Below are positions 36,101 to 50,200 of a stretch of DNA of 64,000 bases, in pieces. This stretch comes from Rotaria macrura. Lineage: Eukaryota > Rotifera > Eurotatoria > Philodinida > Philodinidae. A program made the position numbers and the translations under genes. Location of the stretch: assembly GCA_900239685.1 (NCBI GenBank), contig OENT01000004.1, forward strand, positions 124,001 through 188,000, given 5' to 3'. Numbering within the stretch: position 1 is the first letter of the stretch; every line of letters starts with the position of its first letter. The notes beneath the pieces are model-generated. The model saw only the letters and a program-made list of their open reading frames with translations, had not been told where the DNA came from and ran no database searches.

Positions 36101-39100
36101 CTATACTGCACCAGAATCAACTCGATATTTACGATCACGATAGTTTGATGAATTCTGTTTGTTCATTTTGGTACTAGCCGTCAATGATGCCACAGTGGAG
36201 TTGTTTTTATCGCTTACCGAATTCCTACGATCATTTGTAGATTTTCGTGCTAGGTGATCGAAACGACCCACACCCGACAGCATGTCTATCGAAACTAACC
36301 AAAACAAAACGTATAGATTATATTTTTGTATAGCTATTTAATTGTCTGTATAACAATGGTTAGAGAAATTGATCATAGAGAAATTTCAGAAGGTATGGAA
36401 CGTAAAAATACATCCACAGGTTTGGTGTGCGTCACTATATAAGAAGAGCAATTCGAAACTATTTATTTGTATTTGAATCACATGGGTAAAACTTTTATCA
36501 TCACTAAGACTTTGGAACGTTTTTTCATAATTGGCAATTTTCTCTGACCCCAGTATTCCTAGTTTTTATGTGAATCGTGAATATTATGCAGTATTTACTT
36601 ACTCTCATTTATTAAATTATGACGTCTTAAATATTCTTCTACGCAACGATTCACTAACATATATTGGTCCTGGAAACGAAATCAGCATGCATTATGACAG
36701 AAACAAGCAATTCAAATCAAAAATTACTTTAGTCTGAACCATATTTACTCTATCTAGTCGTAATTGAAAAACGATACCCATAACATCAAGTAGCATTTTC
36801 GATAGATTATTCTTTGATTGATCAATCAAACGCATAATGGTATCGACTGCAATATAGGTGCCCGTTCGACCAACGCCGGCACTAAAATATATATGCTATT
36901 AAGTTAGTTTGATTTGAGATTTATTGTTGCTCGAAATCTCGACCTGCAATGAACAACCAAAGGCGTTGATCCCCATCCTTTTGATCTTACACTTGAAGTA
37001 CGTTCATTTTGTTCATGCTTGTTAATGAACTCGATAAGATCAACAAGTTGTTTCGTAGTAACAACACTAAAATCGGGCCAACCAGTAAAATAATAATGGG
37101 ATACATAATACTCATTTTCATCCTTAAAATTTAATCCAATGAAAAACCTGAACGATCAGTTAGAATAAAAAATAATTACATCTTTAACAAGTAAAGTACG
37201 AATTTGAAGATCAAGGCCATTCAGTCCATATTCTATATTTAATAATTTAATGCATACACGACCAAAGTTCAATTTTTCTCCTTTATTTTCAGGAAAATAA
37301 CGATGACATTTTTTCTATAATTATTTGCGATAGAAGAAATGAATACATTATTTGATTTTCGATACAAATCGTAGGCATTACTTTTGTTTGCGAAGGATTG
37401 TGAGGGTCCTGTTCTTCTGTTCTCGTTAGCATAACAATTTTCTGTATACCATATTGAATAATCATATCCCAGAAATCTTCAGAAGTGTCCGCTAATGGGC
37501 CTTGACAAGCTATATATTGTTTTTTACTAAACACACCCTATATTTTTATAAAGTTGGATATTATATGCCATGTGTGCTTAGTTTATGGTATTACCCTAAT
37601 TTCATTTGCATTGATATAATCATGCATACGATGAGAACCATTTAATTCAACTGCTGTTGAACTCCCTGTGGTAATATGTGACCACGACAATCATATTGTA
37701 CTAGAAAAACAAATCAATTTACTTACATTGGCCTCGAGCAGGAATGTTAGGATATCGGTTGTATTCTGCGTAATCAGATGAATTGTCTGTTTCTTCATAT
37801 CGTGGAGACTCTTTTTCCAAGTCCTACAGATAATTATCAACACTGTTCAAAACAATGATAAGCGTGACATAATAAATACATAGGTTTATTATGATGACCA
37901 TCAATGTTTTGGATTTTATCGCATGAAACTATTCTTTTTTCAGGAAATTTTGTCAGTTTAATTCTTTATGAGATTGAATATTTGTTATTTAAAATATGAT
38001 ATTGTCATTTTTCTACCATTTGATAGAAGTAAATGTGAACACTTTTAGTAAACTATGAAAAGTAAGTCGAAACTGGTTTGATAGTTCAAAATCACTGAGG
38101 AAATTTTGTCATAGATGATTCAATCTCTTCTATCGATCATTAGAATATGTCAAACATTATACTTTCATTGTCTCATACTCTAGTTTGTAAAGATTCGAAC
38201 AGACTATCTTCGTATAAAAGCTGTTAGCTTACAAACTCAATAGAATAAAAATATGCCATAGAATGGAACTCATGTTGCTAGTAACATGCCAAAATCATTT
38301 GAATCAATCGATTTCTAAATAAGTTCTTTCATCATTCTAAATTTAATCTTGTAAAATTAACATCAGAAATCAGTTTGTATCAGACAATGTGAAACGTTTG
38401 AGTTATAAAAATATCTAGAAATCATCAAAGACGATTTCGGTAATTTAGTAATTAGAATGAGGGGAAGAAGAATCTAAAAGAACTGATGAACAATAGAATA
38501 AAACTGGTAATTGATCTATCATATCCAATGATCAGATCTTTTCACTAACTTTAAATTCAGCATAGATTGTGTTTTCTTGGTTTGCCAAATTAATATATTC
38601 AGAAAGCAGTTTTGGTCTAAAGAGAAATACATAGTATAATTTTGTTAAACGTTTCTATAATATTCAAGGCAAGAGGATGAAACGCGACTCAAGTGTGATT
38701 GTCATATTAATCGATTTTAATGAATAAGTTATGGCTTACCTCATCTGTTCAATCTTGATTGGTTCTGGTCCTGGATCTCTACAATCATAAGCAGAACAAT
38801 GAAGAAAAACGTTTACGTTCTTTAATAGACATGAAACATAGTCGCTTTTTTTTTACCGTGGGATTTTCGAAAGTCTAAAATAAAATTCAAAATGAACGCA
38901 TAATAATTTACAATAATCATTTTTACTGTGGTTCCTTTTTCCTAGAGATCAGTTCCTTCAGTGGCTCCCGCTTTATAAAACCTAGAACAGCAACAGCAAC
39001 TACAATAGCTAAAACGGGAAATACAGCGACCCATGCTTTCGATGGTTCCGGTGGCGGTAAAACTTAAAATGTGTACGATCGATCACATTAGGAAAATACA

Positions 39101-42100
39101 GATAAATTCAATAATTCTACCTTTTTTTGTTTCGAATCTCTCTGAACGCACATGAGTGCAACCAGCAATTGTGCAACCTGCCACAATAACTCTATACGTA
39201 AGTGTATTTTCAAACAGACGTCGGAAGGAAAATAAAGATCAAATATACCTGTAGAATGTGGATGGCTTTAGTGGACCATTACAAGGAGTATATTCTATTG
39301 ACTCATTCAAGCATCTGGTTTCATTACCAAGTAATACGCTGATATTGCTAACACCTCCTTGTACTATAGGAGGAAGAACATAAAAGTACTGAGTTCTTTA
39401 TTCAATTTTATTTCACGAAAATCAGATTATTTTGAATTGAATTAAATGATTGTAGTTTTACATACCATTTCTTGTTGATGACGTAATGGGAATCTCAATA
39501 GCCAAATAGTCAAATGATGAATTATCTCGAGCTTCAATATATGTCCCATTTAAAATAATTTGCGGTTCGTTATTGTTTTGATCTACATGATTGTAATTTC
39601 ATTGATGTTAACCTTATGTATACAATGGTGAACGATGAGAGTAACTCTTTTACCTTGACGAACATAAATTAAATATTTAACTATCATACCATACTCATTA
39701 GAAAATAATGATGAATCTATATAAATGACATATCGGTCGGTTGTGGATGCTGGATCATTTTCTTGTGGAATGATTTTATTCTTCACTTGATCTGCAGTTG
39801 GTGGTGCTGGTGCTGTACAGACATTATTGAAATAAGACTAAATTGAAAACAATGATTAGCATTACTCGCCTTCTGATAGTGTTTCAATATTGATCGAATT
39901 CGAAGATACATTACGATTTGATTTGAGTTGAACAGAGAGGTTATAACTGATATAGAACAGATATATCAAGTAAAAAATCTCAAAGATAAAGCAATACTTA
40001 CCTATGAAAGGGGAAAATATCTGTAGTGTAATTGTAAAAAAACATAGTGATGTTGGATAGAACACCTGTGTCATTTAATGTTCCTACAATAGAACCATTT
40101 ATAAATAGTATAAATGATTGAATCCATGAACGTTCATTTATAGTCCAATTAGCAAAAATCCATCGAGATCCTTTTTCATGTTCTTTGATCTTTGGCGTTG
40201 GTGGAACTAAATAGACATTGATCAGATATTTTTTCTTACTAGGTGAATAAGATAATTACTAATAGAAACTTTGGTGCCATTAGAAGTTGCATTAGTATAA
40301 TTGACTTTCTGCGCTGTAAAAAAGCATTCGTAATCACACCCAAGAGTTCCATTAACTGTCAAATCTATGGAACAATTATCATGGGTAACTATGATAGAAG
40401 AACATTGATATGATTGACTAGAGCTCGGAGTACAATCAGTGGTAATATTATCAAAGTCACTTCGACGATTAACGTGGAAGGTAAAATGACTTGTGTTAAA
40501 GGATGCATCTTCAGTATACGAAACGGCTGCAAGAGCTAGATCAAACAGAATAAAGATATGGTTACGGCGACTCAATGAGAATCTTAATTACTTACTTGTT
40601 TTTATGGTAAAAGTTTTTGACGTTTGATTCTCGAATCCTTCTTTCATAGTCCATGCATAACATGTGTATTCAACTCCACGAACAATTGGATTTATTAAAA
40701 TAGAAGTGTGAATAGTAAAGTTTGTAATACTACTGATCAAATTCTGACTAGGTCCGTCACAATGTTGATCGTTTGCATGACAACTAAAAATTAGCTTATC
40801 ATAATATCCAAGTGGAGACTTAAAATGAATCATCGCTGTTTGATTTTCCATCAATGTTCCATTGAAGTTTATATCTTTTACTACGTCAAGATCTAAAACG
40901 TAAATGACAAGGAAAAATAAAACAAAAAGATCTTAGAGACTAAACGTAGGATTATTAGCATTTTACTTATGGTATATTTTTTAGTTTTATTCTCTGCTTC
41001 GAATATCACTGGCCCACTACTGTCATTTGTCGTAATAGAATTTCGGATCAATGTTGCACTATAAACAGAGCCTGGTATCAGATGTGTACATGTTAGTGAA
41101 CAATTGTCTAGAGAAACTTCATTTGATTCATCCGAATTTCCACAGTCAAAAGTAAGATCTTCCTCTGCACATATATCTTTACAATTCGGAATCTTAACTG
41201 ATGCTGTTGTTAGATTTTCGTTGACTTGAACGGTAATATTTGCCGAAGAGTTGAGAAATAATGGCGGAAGTGTAACAGTGAATTTTGCAGGAATAATCAG
41301 TTGATTTCTCGATCTCCTACTGATCTCAAATTCGAAGTTACGACCAGCTTTTTTTTGAATATTTACGCATGTAACATTAACCGTATTGCTTCTCATACTA
41401 TCAGAACTTGGAGTGAAATTACAATTCGCTGGTGTTTCATTCCTTATCACTAATTCAGATGAACTTATGGAGGCACAGCTGTAAGTAATGAGTGCTGTAA
41501 ACATCGATGATCCACGGAGGATTATTTCAATTCCATTTGACCCTGTGACTTCACATCTCTCAGCTTCAAAATAAAATTAGTTAAAATGCTAAATGGATTT
41601 CTAAAAAACAATTACTAGTAGTGGTGGTAGTAGTTGTTGTTGTTGTTGTACTAGTAGTGGTGGTAGTAGTAGTTGTTGTTGTTGTACTAGTAGTGGTGGT
41701 AGTAGTAGTTGTTGTTGTACTAGTAGTGGTGGTAGTAGTTGTTGTTGTTGTTGTACTAGTAGTGGTGGTAGTAGTTGTTGTTGTTGTTGTACTAGTAGTG
41801 GTGGTAGTAGTTGTTGTTGTTGTTGTACTAGTAGTGGTGGTAGTAGTTGTTCTGGTCGTTGTTGTTGTTGTACTAGTAGTACTGGTACTAGTTGTTGTTG
41901 TTGCTGTCGTTGTTGTTGTTGTACTAGTAGTACTGGTACTAGTTGTTGTTGTTGCTGTCGTTGTTGTTGTTGTACTAGTAGTACTGGTACTAGTTGTTGT
42001 TGTTGTACTAGTAGTACTGGTACTAGTTGTTGTTGTTGTTGTTGTACTAGTAGTACTGGTACTAGTTGTTGTTTCTGTTGTACTAGTAGTACTGGTACTA

Positions 42101-42685
42101 GTTGTTGTTGTTGTTGTTGTACTAGTAGTACTGGTACTAGTTGTTGGTGTACTACTAGTAGTAGTATCATTATTAGTTATTGGTGCAATTCCAATACTAG
42201 TACTATTATTTGCTGCTACCATAAGGTCGAGTGTTGAATCTATGTCTGATGTTGCATTGCTCTGCACACTCGCACTATCTGATTCTTCTATTTGTAGACT
42301 ATTTACTGGTGCTTGTAAAATAATGGAATCCCTAAAAACAGGATTCTTACTAATGATATTTTCTTCATCTTCGTAGAATTTGCGTACGGAAGTAATATCT
42401 ATGATAGAATTTTAATTTATACAACAAATATATTACATGTACTGATTAGTTGCTAACCTAATTTTGAAATATTCTGAGAATTATTGGTTAACACATGTTT
42501 ATCAGGTTTCATATTGACTGTATCATCTGCAATATGTATCATTTGACCATTATTAGTACTTATCTTAGCTAGCTGAAATTTGATAAGATGACTTTTTCAT
42601 TTTAATTTTTCACACAAAGTATTTAGTGTTTTACCAGCACAAGCATGCGAATCAGGCCCAATAGCTTTAAAACATTGATAGTCAT
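36101..42685 (-). CDS. receptor-type tyrosine phosphatase (R3-like, single PTP domain)
   Basis: Twenty-four exons join in phase into about 1,391 residues. Boundaries: 42635-42685, 42458-42572, 41616-42398, 40967-41563, 40596-40892, 40260-40535, 40002-40206, 39870-39946, 39654-39812, 39466-39582, 39249-39363, 39121-39191, 38927-39062, 38857-38874, 38740-38778, 38550-38616, 37727-37823, 37595-37665, 37382-37537, 37180-37314, 36944-37122, 36728-36881, 36603-36669 and 36101-36294. A signal peptide (MTINVLKLLGLIRMLVL) leads into a Thr/Ser-rich mucin-like stretch (about 105-315). A Cys- and N-glycosylation-rich, probably fibronectin-III-like, ectodomain follows, with one membrane helix (VAVFPVLAIVVAVAVLGFI, about 965-983). 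The single PTP domain has YNRYPNI, DYINAN, the WPD loop (TGWPDF, W1209), HCSAGVGRTG (Cys about 1253, Arg present) and the Q-loop QTKDQY. All catalytic residues are intact. Single-domain receptors of this layout match the R3 class (PTPRB/J/O/Q). The tail is Ser/Asn/Arg-rich. One intron appears to use a GC donor. Confidence 0.9.
41621..42150. repeat. coding minisatellite of ACN/AGT codons (Thr/Ser tract)
   Basis: About 530 bp of tandem units inside exon 3 of the phosphatase gene. On the plus strand there are two unit types. One is agtggtggtagtagttgttg with a variable number of ttg triplets, ending tact. The other is agtactggtactagttgttg with optional gctgtcgttg. The sense product is almost pure Thr with regularly spaced Ser. 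The trinucleotide basis leaves other frames open too (poly-Gln/Leu/Pro on the same strand, poly-Val on the opposite strand); these are by-products. Confidence 0.9.
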
Positions 42686-45600
42686 AATTAATTCTTCCTT
42701 ATTGCTCAAAGTATTTTCTCTTGTTTTTGTCACTGTCGTAATGTTGATTGAGTTACTTGCATTGCTAGATGAATTTTATACAGCGTTTTTATGAGAATTG
42801 ACTACAGTATATGCAACTCAAAATGAATGAGGTAACGTCAGTCCTCTTGTGATTGATGAGAGAATGTTTTTCTTCGTGTACACGTCTAAAATTGTCTTTT
42901 ATAACATGTGAAAAGTAAAAGCGAGTTACTTTCAGTATCAAGAAAGCAGCGCAACGTTGGCAATCAGTATATTTTAATATCAGAATGAGAAAATGTTTTG
43001 GATGAGGAAGAAAATGTTGACATCAAATCATTCCTTAGGCAAACATAAATATTGGAGCAAGGATGGTAGCCATATTATATGAGTTCGTTTTCGACGAGAC
43101 GAAATTTATGCGGACAAATGTTCGTTTTACTTCTTTTATCACGAATTTAATTCAATCTATCAACATCATTTGTTCCTTTGATGTCAGTTGAATTTCAGCA
43201 TGAACATTGAATTGAATTGCATTAATTATGTAGAAATATAAATTCATCGAAACATTCTAAACTAATATTAAAAGTAAAATATATTACAAGATCATTTTTA
43301 ATAGTATCAATAGAAGTATTAATAAGTATTACACAAATCTTTATTTTTTTATTGGTAAGAGTTACCGTTGTCGAAGACGTATTGCAATGATACGAATAGC
43401 TTTTTATTATCAAAAACTAGTTTTGAAAATGATGCTCTCGTTTAATTTGAATTTGTAACTATTTCCCATAGAGTATACATAACTGTATTGAGAACAATGT
43501 CAATGCTTACAGTAATGATCGAGTAGACAACAATGCGTATAAAATTATTTTCCTTCTATCCCATAGATTAATACGTTGCAACTCTTCAAGAGCAGTTCTT
43601 ACACATTACTATTTGAATCTCAGGCAAATCGAATCATTCGGAATGATTATTTTATATTGACTATAAAAAGAAAGTAGAAAGCATTAGACCAATGTCTCCA
43701 TTGTGTTTCTTGTCAATGTGAGATAGAAATTAATAAACTTCTTAGATATTTTATTATTGTGATTGTCAAAAAGTGATCCCATGAGCAAAGACTGAAATAA
43801 AAACAGTTCGAAAGTAAATAAATGGTTAAATAAAATATTTATCTAGTTATTTTTTTTCTTTATTCCTTTGAATATATTTACAGGATTAAATCTGTGCGAT
43901 ATTGATGTGCGCTCTCCATTTTGCATAAATATACTTCGACACATAATTTAATACTTTCTTCTCTCTTTGAATGGTATAGTAAGTGTTTTTTTCCTTGGTT
44001 GTTCTCCTGAGTTTTATTTTTGTAGTGCATGACAATCATTAAAAATTCCGCTTTTATACTCGTAGTATCCACACACACATCTCATGACTTCTGTTTGTTA
44101 AAATAGTTATCATATTACATTTTATAATTGTAGAAAAACGATATTTGGTAAAGAAATGGATTCGTCGAATGTTGTGTTGATGAAATTGATCATCATTCGA
44201 CATTTAAATATAGATATATTCTAAATTGAGTTCATCGTATATCGATTGTAGTTTTCTATTACTAATTAAAATACAAATATTGATATCTTTCGATAGAGTG
44301 CTACTCTTCAATGACGTATTTCTCATCACAGATTTGCTTATACAACCAGTAACTTACTGTTTGTGTAATTAATCATTTTTTTTCTTGTTTCATATTAAAT
44401 CTATATAACTATCATTAGAGCCATGGTTGCTACCTCACGAAGTCAACAAAGAAGATGATGCTAGGAAAACACCCCACAAGAAAAAGAGGAAGTAAAATTT
44501 TGAAACAGTAGTAAACATTTTTCAGCAGACTCTTGACGTATCTGTTTGATTCAAAAACGTTTTACTTCTTTAGATAGCCTACCTTTATTAGCTAAGTTTC
44601 AAAAATTTATAGTGACAGATTTTAGGGTGGTTCTGAGGAACGATAATCCTTTTGCAAAATACAATTTCGATTGTTCGCTTCATAGAAGGCTACAAAAGAA
44701 TTGATGTCAGCTCTAATGAGCTTCAAAACAAGCCATATGATCATGATCGTTCATTTCTTCTCTGCAGGGATGAAACTACCGTTGAAGTCCCCGACGTATA
44801 GAAATTCTCCGATTGTCGTTGAAGACTAATTTATAAACGAGAATGCTATGATGTGAGCGCATCTTTTTCTTGAATTTATTAGTAATTAATTGTATTTACT
44901 GCTTGAATATTTATCATTTAGAAAGTCTTTTTCACACAACTAATGTTTCGATACATTTGTGAGTGAGATGAAGAAATTTTCCTTCCTTTCTGTATTTCTG
45001 TAGTTGTTACATCATCTAGTAATTTCGATCCTATTAATCATCGCACAAACGTCACACCTCTGAAAAATAAATCTGCCACTATCAATGTTGTCAATAAAGA
45101 TTGAATTCATAATAACTCCTCTACACAATACTACATAAAAAATGACGGTAGTTTAGTACTGAAAACTTTTAAGGGTCTCGAAACTTTCAATTGAAACTAA
45201 ATCAATGTTTCATGAATGAAAAGTCAATTGCTATGCGAAACTGTGAGGAAACGGTGAAGAAGCAAAAGGGGTGGTAATTCTTATGAGAATTCACGAACGA
45301 AAAATGACTATTAATCAATCGATTGATTTGATCAACGCTCATCTTACGGAAACGATTCATTTGAATCGGGATTTTGAAGAATATGGCGTTGTAGTATAGT
45401 ACAAGACATCTCGTCAATTTCATGAGCGATTCATAGTATCAGTTGGCATTAAATTATAATCAACGACTGTGCACAGTCTTATATTTTGAAAAGAGTTTTA
45501 CGATTCGATACTGCGCAGATTTTTCACGATTAATTTCTTTCACATAGTAGGGTAAAAACCAAGAGCAGGTTACCTCATCCCCCACACTACAACTCGTTTT

Positions 45601-46982
45601 TCTCTGTAAAAAAACAAACAATGAAAGACTACGCTCGATAGAAGTTTACTGTATCCTAAATGTCAATATACATAGATACAAACATGGTTTAAATTTTGAA
45701 TTTTGTGAAAACTATTTCGATTCCTTTGGTTGAGAAAAGTATTCAAAAAACGAAGAACGGTCAATTAAATTTAGAAATGAACGTTTTCAGTGAAATCTAG
45801 AAGATACTGCATATACTCATGGTGTATTCGATTGGCAGTTGTATAGAAAAAAACGCAGCTTTTCAATATTTGTGTCATGATGTTATGGCAATGTCGTTTT
45901 CGAAAAATACTTTTGACCATGTAGTATGCTACGCAGTTTCATGAATATCTAGCTTTATTCAGATTACTCATTGCAAGAAAACATCTAGAATGTATAAGGC
46001 ACTAATGAAGACATTCAGTTGCAGAACTCAATCCATGCATACCCAAGAATTGATTCTCTAAATAGTTATATGCTAGCAAAGTATTAGTATATGAGAAAAT
46101 GATGACTGTATCTTTCGTTCAGACTGGTTCAATTATCCTGACATGTATTACCAAGAAATTATTCAAAACAAGCGAAGTAAATATGACGGCTGGAAGTTTC
46201 AATTTATAAATCGATTATTATTATTTTGTTCATCGCCATTCTGTAACTTAGGTCCTGATTTCTAATTTCTGATAGTTCAACATTACTACTGTAATCCGAT
46301 ACATGTAAACATTAGCCTTGTGAAAATATTCACTCTAGTTAATACTTTGAATATGTTTTTCTTCAAAGTACCGAACTGTTATGTCTATGTAGTTGACGAG
46401 AGTATTAATTTGATCGGTTCAGAACTCTGAACTTTATTCCGGTTCGAATGAAAAGAATAAGGCAACAAAGTTGCTTACTTATTCAAAGATCTACCTGTGT
46501 AATATATGATGAAGTGTGGAAAAAGGATGATTTTTCTGAAAGTTAAAATATTTAGAATACCATACATGATTATTTTACAGGTACTATATTGATCATGAAT
46601 AGGAAACACGTAAATTTCGAAATATTATATTCGATTAAATCATGCAATATCAAAGATTTTCAAACGCTTAACTTCCTCTCAAAACTTTTCTTAGACATAT
46701 CAAGAACCCCCCCCCCCCCAAAAAAAAAAAACTCATCCCCTATTCCATTCCGATCGAATGAGAAACAAAATAATTTGTTTGATACCAAGTAATTTACTAC
46801 CTAATCTATTTTCATTATTCATTTATTTTATACTCGAAATTTATGTATATATGTGCAAGCGTGATATTTAGTCTTCTGATTAGTAATATTTATTGTATGA
46901 CGTATTTCAGATTATACACCAATACTTTCTTTCTGATATAAATTGGTTCATGTGTCAGAAAAGAAAAGGGTTAAATACTTAC
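42686..46982. other. gene-poor region
   Basis: Upstream flank of the receptor phosphatase and further AT-rich sequence. Short frames only; no family motif, RNA gene or clear transposon terminus was found. Confidence 0.4.
46707..46731. repeat. C13-A12 homopolymer pair
   Basis: Thirteen C followed directly by twelve A on the plus strand, in non-coding sequence. Run length may be unreliable in an assembly. Confidence 0.8.
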
Positions 46983-47234
46983 GTTTTTAATACTTTCTTC
47001 TGTTTCAAACAAACATAAGTACAGCAAGAATATGAAGTTAAACCTTCTTGAAATGTAGCAGAACTATCGTCACAATACAGAGCAGAAATAATGTGTGGGG
47101 ATTGATAAATTGTATGCATATAATCGACTCGTACGTCATAAGCTGATACTGTCGATCCGATTTCAACAACTTCCAATTTAAGTAGATATGCGGGACTTGA
47201 ATTATATGTTGTAAAAGCAAAATATAAATTACTA
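46983..47234 (-). other. possible orphan internal exon
   Basis: An open stretch of about 83 codons lies between an acceptor (ATATAG) and a strong donor (GTAAGTATT). Its amino-acid use is balanced, for example SNLYFAFTTYNSSPAYLLK, EVVEIGSTVSAYDVRVDY and SALYCDDSSATFQ, with several cysteines (SYSCCTYVC). This looks more like a real exon than the surrounding chance frames. I found no matching exon on either side and do not recognise the family. It may belong to a gene with long introns or be a remnant. Confidence 0.3.
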
Positions 47235-50200
47235 CTATATCAAACCAGTTCAGAATAATAAATGAACTTTAATATTTCTATCAAGTTAATTATTGATAAT
47301 TGCCAAGCAAAGACTCATGAAAAAGAATCTTTTTCAGACAAATACACAGCATCGATCGATTATATTGTGTCTCATGTATACTTTTCACGTTGTACCATAC
47401 TATTTCATTGTATTGCTTCATTTGTAATTTGTTATTGAAGATTCAAACATGCTAATTCTAATCATAACGAAGTGATTTTTAGCTATAACTCGTCGATGAC
47501 ATATCTAATTTATGATTTTATTATATTAATGATCATTTTTGATCAATGGTTGCACTGACTGTTCATTTTTCATGAGATCAATAAATGATAAATTAGGAAT
47601 CAGTTTGTGAAAATGATAAAAATTTTTATGAAACGAGAGTTTCATAAAATCGTTGGGTTCATGCAGAGATTACAAAAAAATAAGTCTAGACTACTATTCG
47701 TATTATTTTCTACTCGAATACAGGTCATTTCATTGAATATCCAACGGGATTCAAAGTATATCAAGAATGATAGAATACCATTCATGTGACTACAACTACT
47801 GTTACATAAACAAACGATGTGAATTTTCTCATACACCCAAAGTTTTCAATCGGTAGGAATTTATTTTTCTGAAATAAAAAAATCACAAGTGGATTCTTCT
47901 ATAGCTTGTCTACGGAATAAAGTAACTTAACAAGAAAATATCCACTCTTATTGAAACTATAGATCCATAATAATACTTCTTCATATTCATTGACTTTCTG
48001 AAGGCTAAAGTCTTATATTTAAATAACAGTTGAATCGCCATCGCACTATTCAGGAAAACTATTGCGGTTCTTAAACGGGAACTACTTAACGTAAATTGGT
48101 TGTATTTCTCTTGTGAAACAGAGTGTCGATTTACCATCGATTTCAATAGTCGAATTTTAGGTCGCACTAAAGATGTTGAAATTGTTTTTTTTATAGATTA
48201 TTCTACAGTTACAAAAAATCTTAATAGAAAGATAAAGATAGAAAAATCACTATGTAGTTCGAGACAAGTATTATGACGGTCGTAGGTGGATCTGTAGAGG
48301 ATAAATTACGACCATATCGTATTCTGTCCTTTACAATGTGTAAACCATCAAAAGTTCCCCAGTACACGTGGTTATTCTAATTGTTCTACTGTGTATTTTC
48401 TGACATCTATGTAAGCAAGAAAGTCTTGGGTTGTAATTGAACCTGTAAGTCCTTTCCATTGCATTGCAACGTTCATATAAACGTATTTTTAGATAAAAAT
48501 TAGTTACAGCAACCTTTGCTACTGGATACACAACAAAAAATCTATGTGCAAAAAATGGAAACCTCCTTACAGCTACATACAATTTGACACGAGGGTTTTT
48601 GACGTTATTTGTTTGTTTAAGTTCCTTCATGAACCTATTGTATATTAAACATTTGTGTGCAGCGATATTTGTTTTTTCATCTGATTCATGGATCCTATTT
48701 TCTATGAATTACACTCTACGACAAAAATTTTATTGTAAGAGCTTTGTGTCATCTGAAAATGTATCTTGCTTGGAAAAATAATCTAGAAAGCTTGAGAAAA
48801 TGGAGAGAAAAACAGATGGCACACACTTGACTTTCGAAAAAAAAATAGAAATAGATAAAATATCCCTATTCCAGAAATTTGTTGAAATACTTGAAGTAGA
48901 TAAAATACATTGAAACTCATTTTCAAGCGAGACAACGACATCGATGCAATTTTTAGACGCTAGAATGTCTCGAAAAATTTTCGTCTTCGATACTTCACCT
49001 ATTACCAATAAAATGATGGATATTCTATTATAGTTTATTGAAATTTCAGGACTTAGAACTCTCTTTCGATAAACAAAAAAGTGAACATAGTTAGTTCTCA
49101 CTGTTTGATAGTAGTTTTCATGGTTTTGTTGCAAAATATTCTTCGATATTACTCTGTACTCTTGTGGTTTAATCTCTCTTGAAAAAAACACTTTTATGCT
49201 AGCTCACACCTCTTAATTACATCATTAATGGACTGCATCAATATCCTCTTCCTTCAGTAGTTTTTCTGAAGATAAATTCTAATCACTATTCGTGGAATGT
49301 CCTCATTTTTAATAGTATTCATTTATTATAAATTCTAGACGAAATCGTAAAAGGTTTATTGTGCAGTATGTAGAAATGACTCAATCGATCGAGATACAAT
49401 GAAAATTCTGATCTATGAAGAGAAGTACGGCGTTACTCTTCATTACTATACATAGTAACTTTGAAAAATGCAAGGGAAACAAGTAATCCGTGCTTTGTCT
49501 GAAAAGTTACAATTAGGATTGATTAAAATCTACTCATAGAAGAATATATTCATCCTTAAGGGCAATTGAATACAAATTACTTATTGATCCATACCAAGAA
49601 ATATACCCTAAAAGAAAATAGAGCTAGCCTTTGTTCATATTCATACATTAATATTGGTTAAATTTTGAATTTTGAACTTTACACATTCATGTTTGTTTTG
49701 ATCATGTTTTTCAGCACGTGATTTTTTTTCTGATTGTATTTCTATTGGAAAACATATGACCAAAATTTACTAATTGTATGACATATTGCCAAGTATTCTT
49801 TTTCATCGATAACTTGTCTATGATATACAGCCTATCGGCTCTATCTCTAGACAGAACAGTTCTTACCTTTGTCAAGTTGTCATTGTAGAATGCAGAACAC
49901 TCATGTGTTTTGCCAAGACAGAGAAAAAAAATAGTCAAATGATGTTCATTGATCGAATAAAAATGATTTTCATAATGTAAGAAACAGTTAAGTTTATTCA
50001 GTAACTCTTGCGGCATGTATATCAAGAAGACTCAAGATTTATAGGAATCCCTTATGAATAATCGAAGCTTCCTTCGAAGACTAGACAAAATACGTGATGA
50101 CGTATAATGAAAATAGACTTTGTCTAGTTATCAAATGACATTGGCAATGCTACTTGTCTTGCATTCATTTTACATGCCAACTGATAAGTTTGGTTTTTCA

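Noticed and set aside
41601-42170. 189-codon Gln/Leu/Pro frame on the minus strand
   Set aside because: A shifted reading of the same triplet repeat. The Thr frame continues in phase into conserved exons on both sides, this one does not.
41621-42376. 251-codon plus-strand frame of almost pure Val/Leu
   Set aside because: It is the complement of the Thr/Ser minisatellite; ACN codons read as valine-type codons on the other strand, so the openness is a by-product.
48331-49191. Possible decayed receptor-like gene
   Set aside because: One short segment (KGLTGSIT) loosely recalls ligand-binding domains, but stops and lack of neighbouring exons leave it unsupported.
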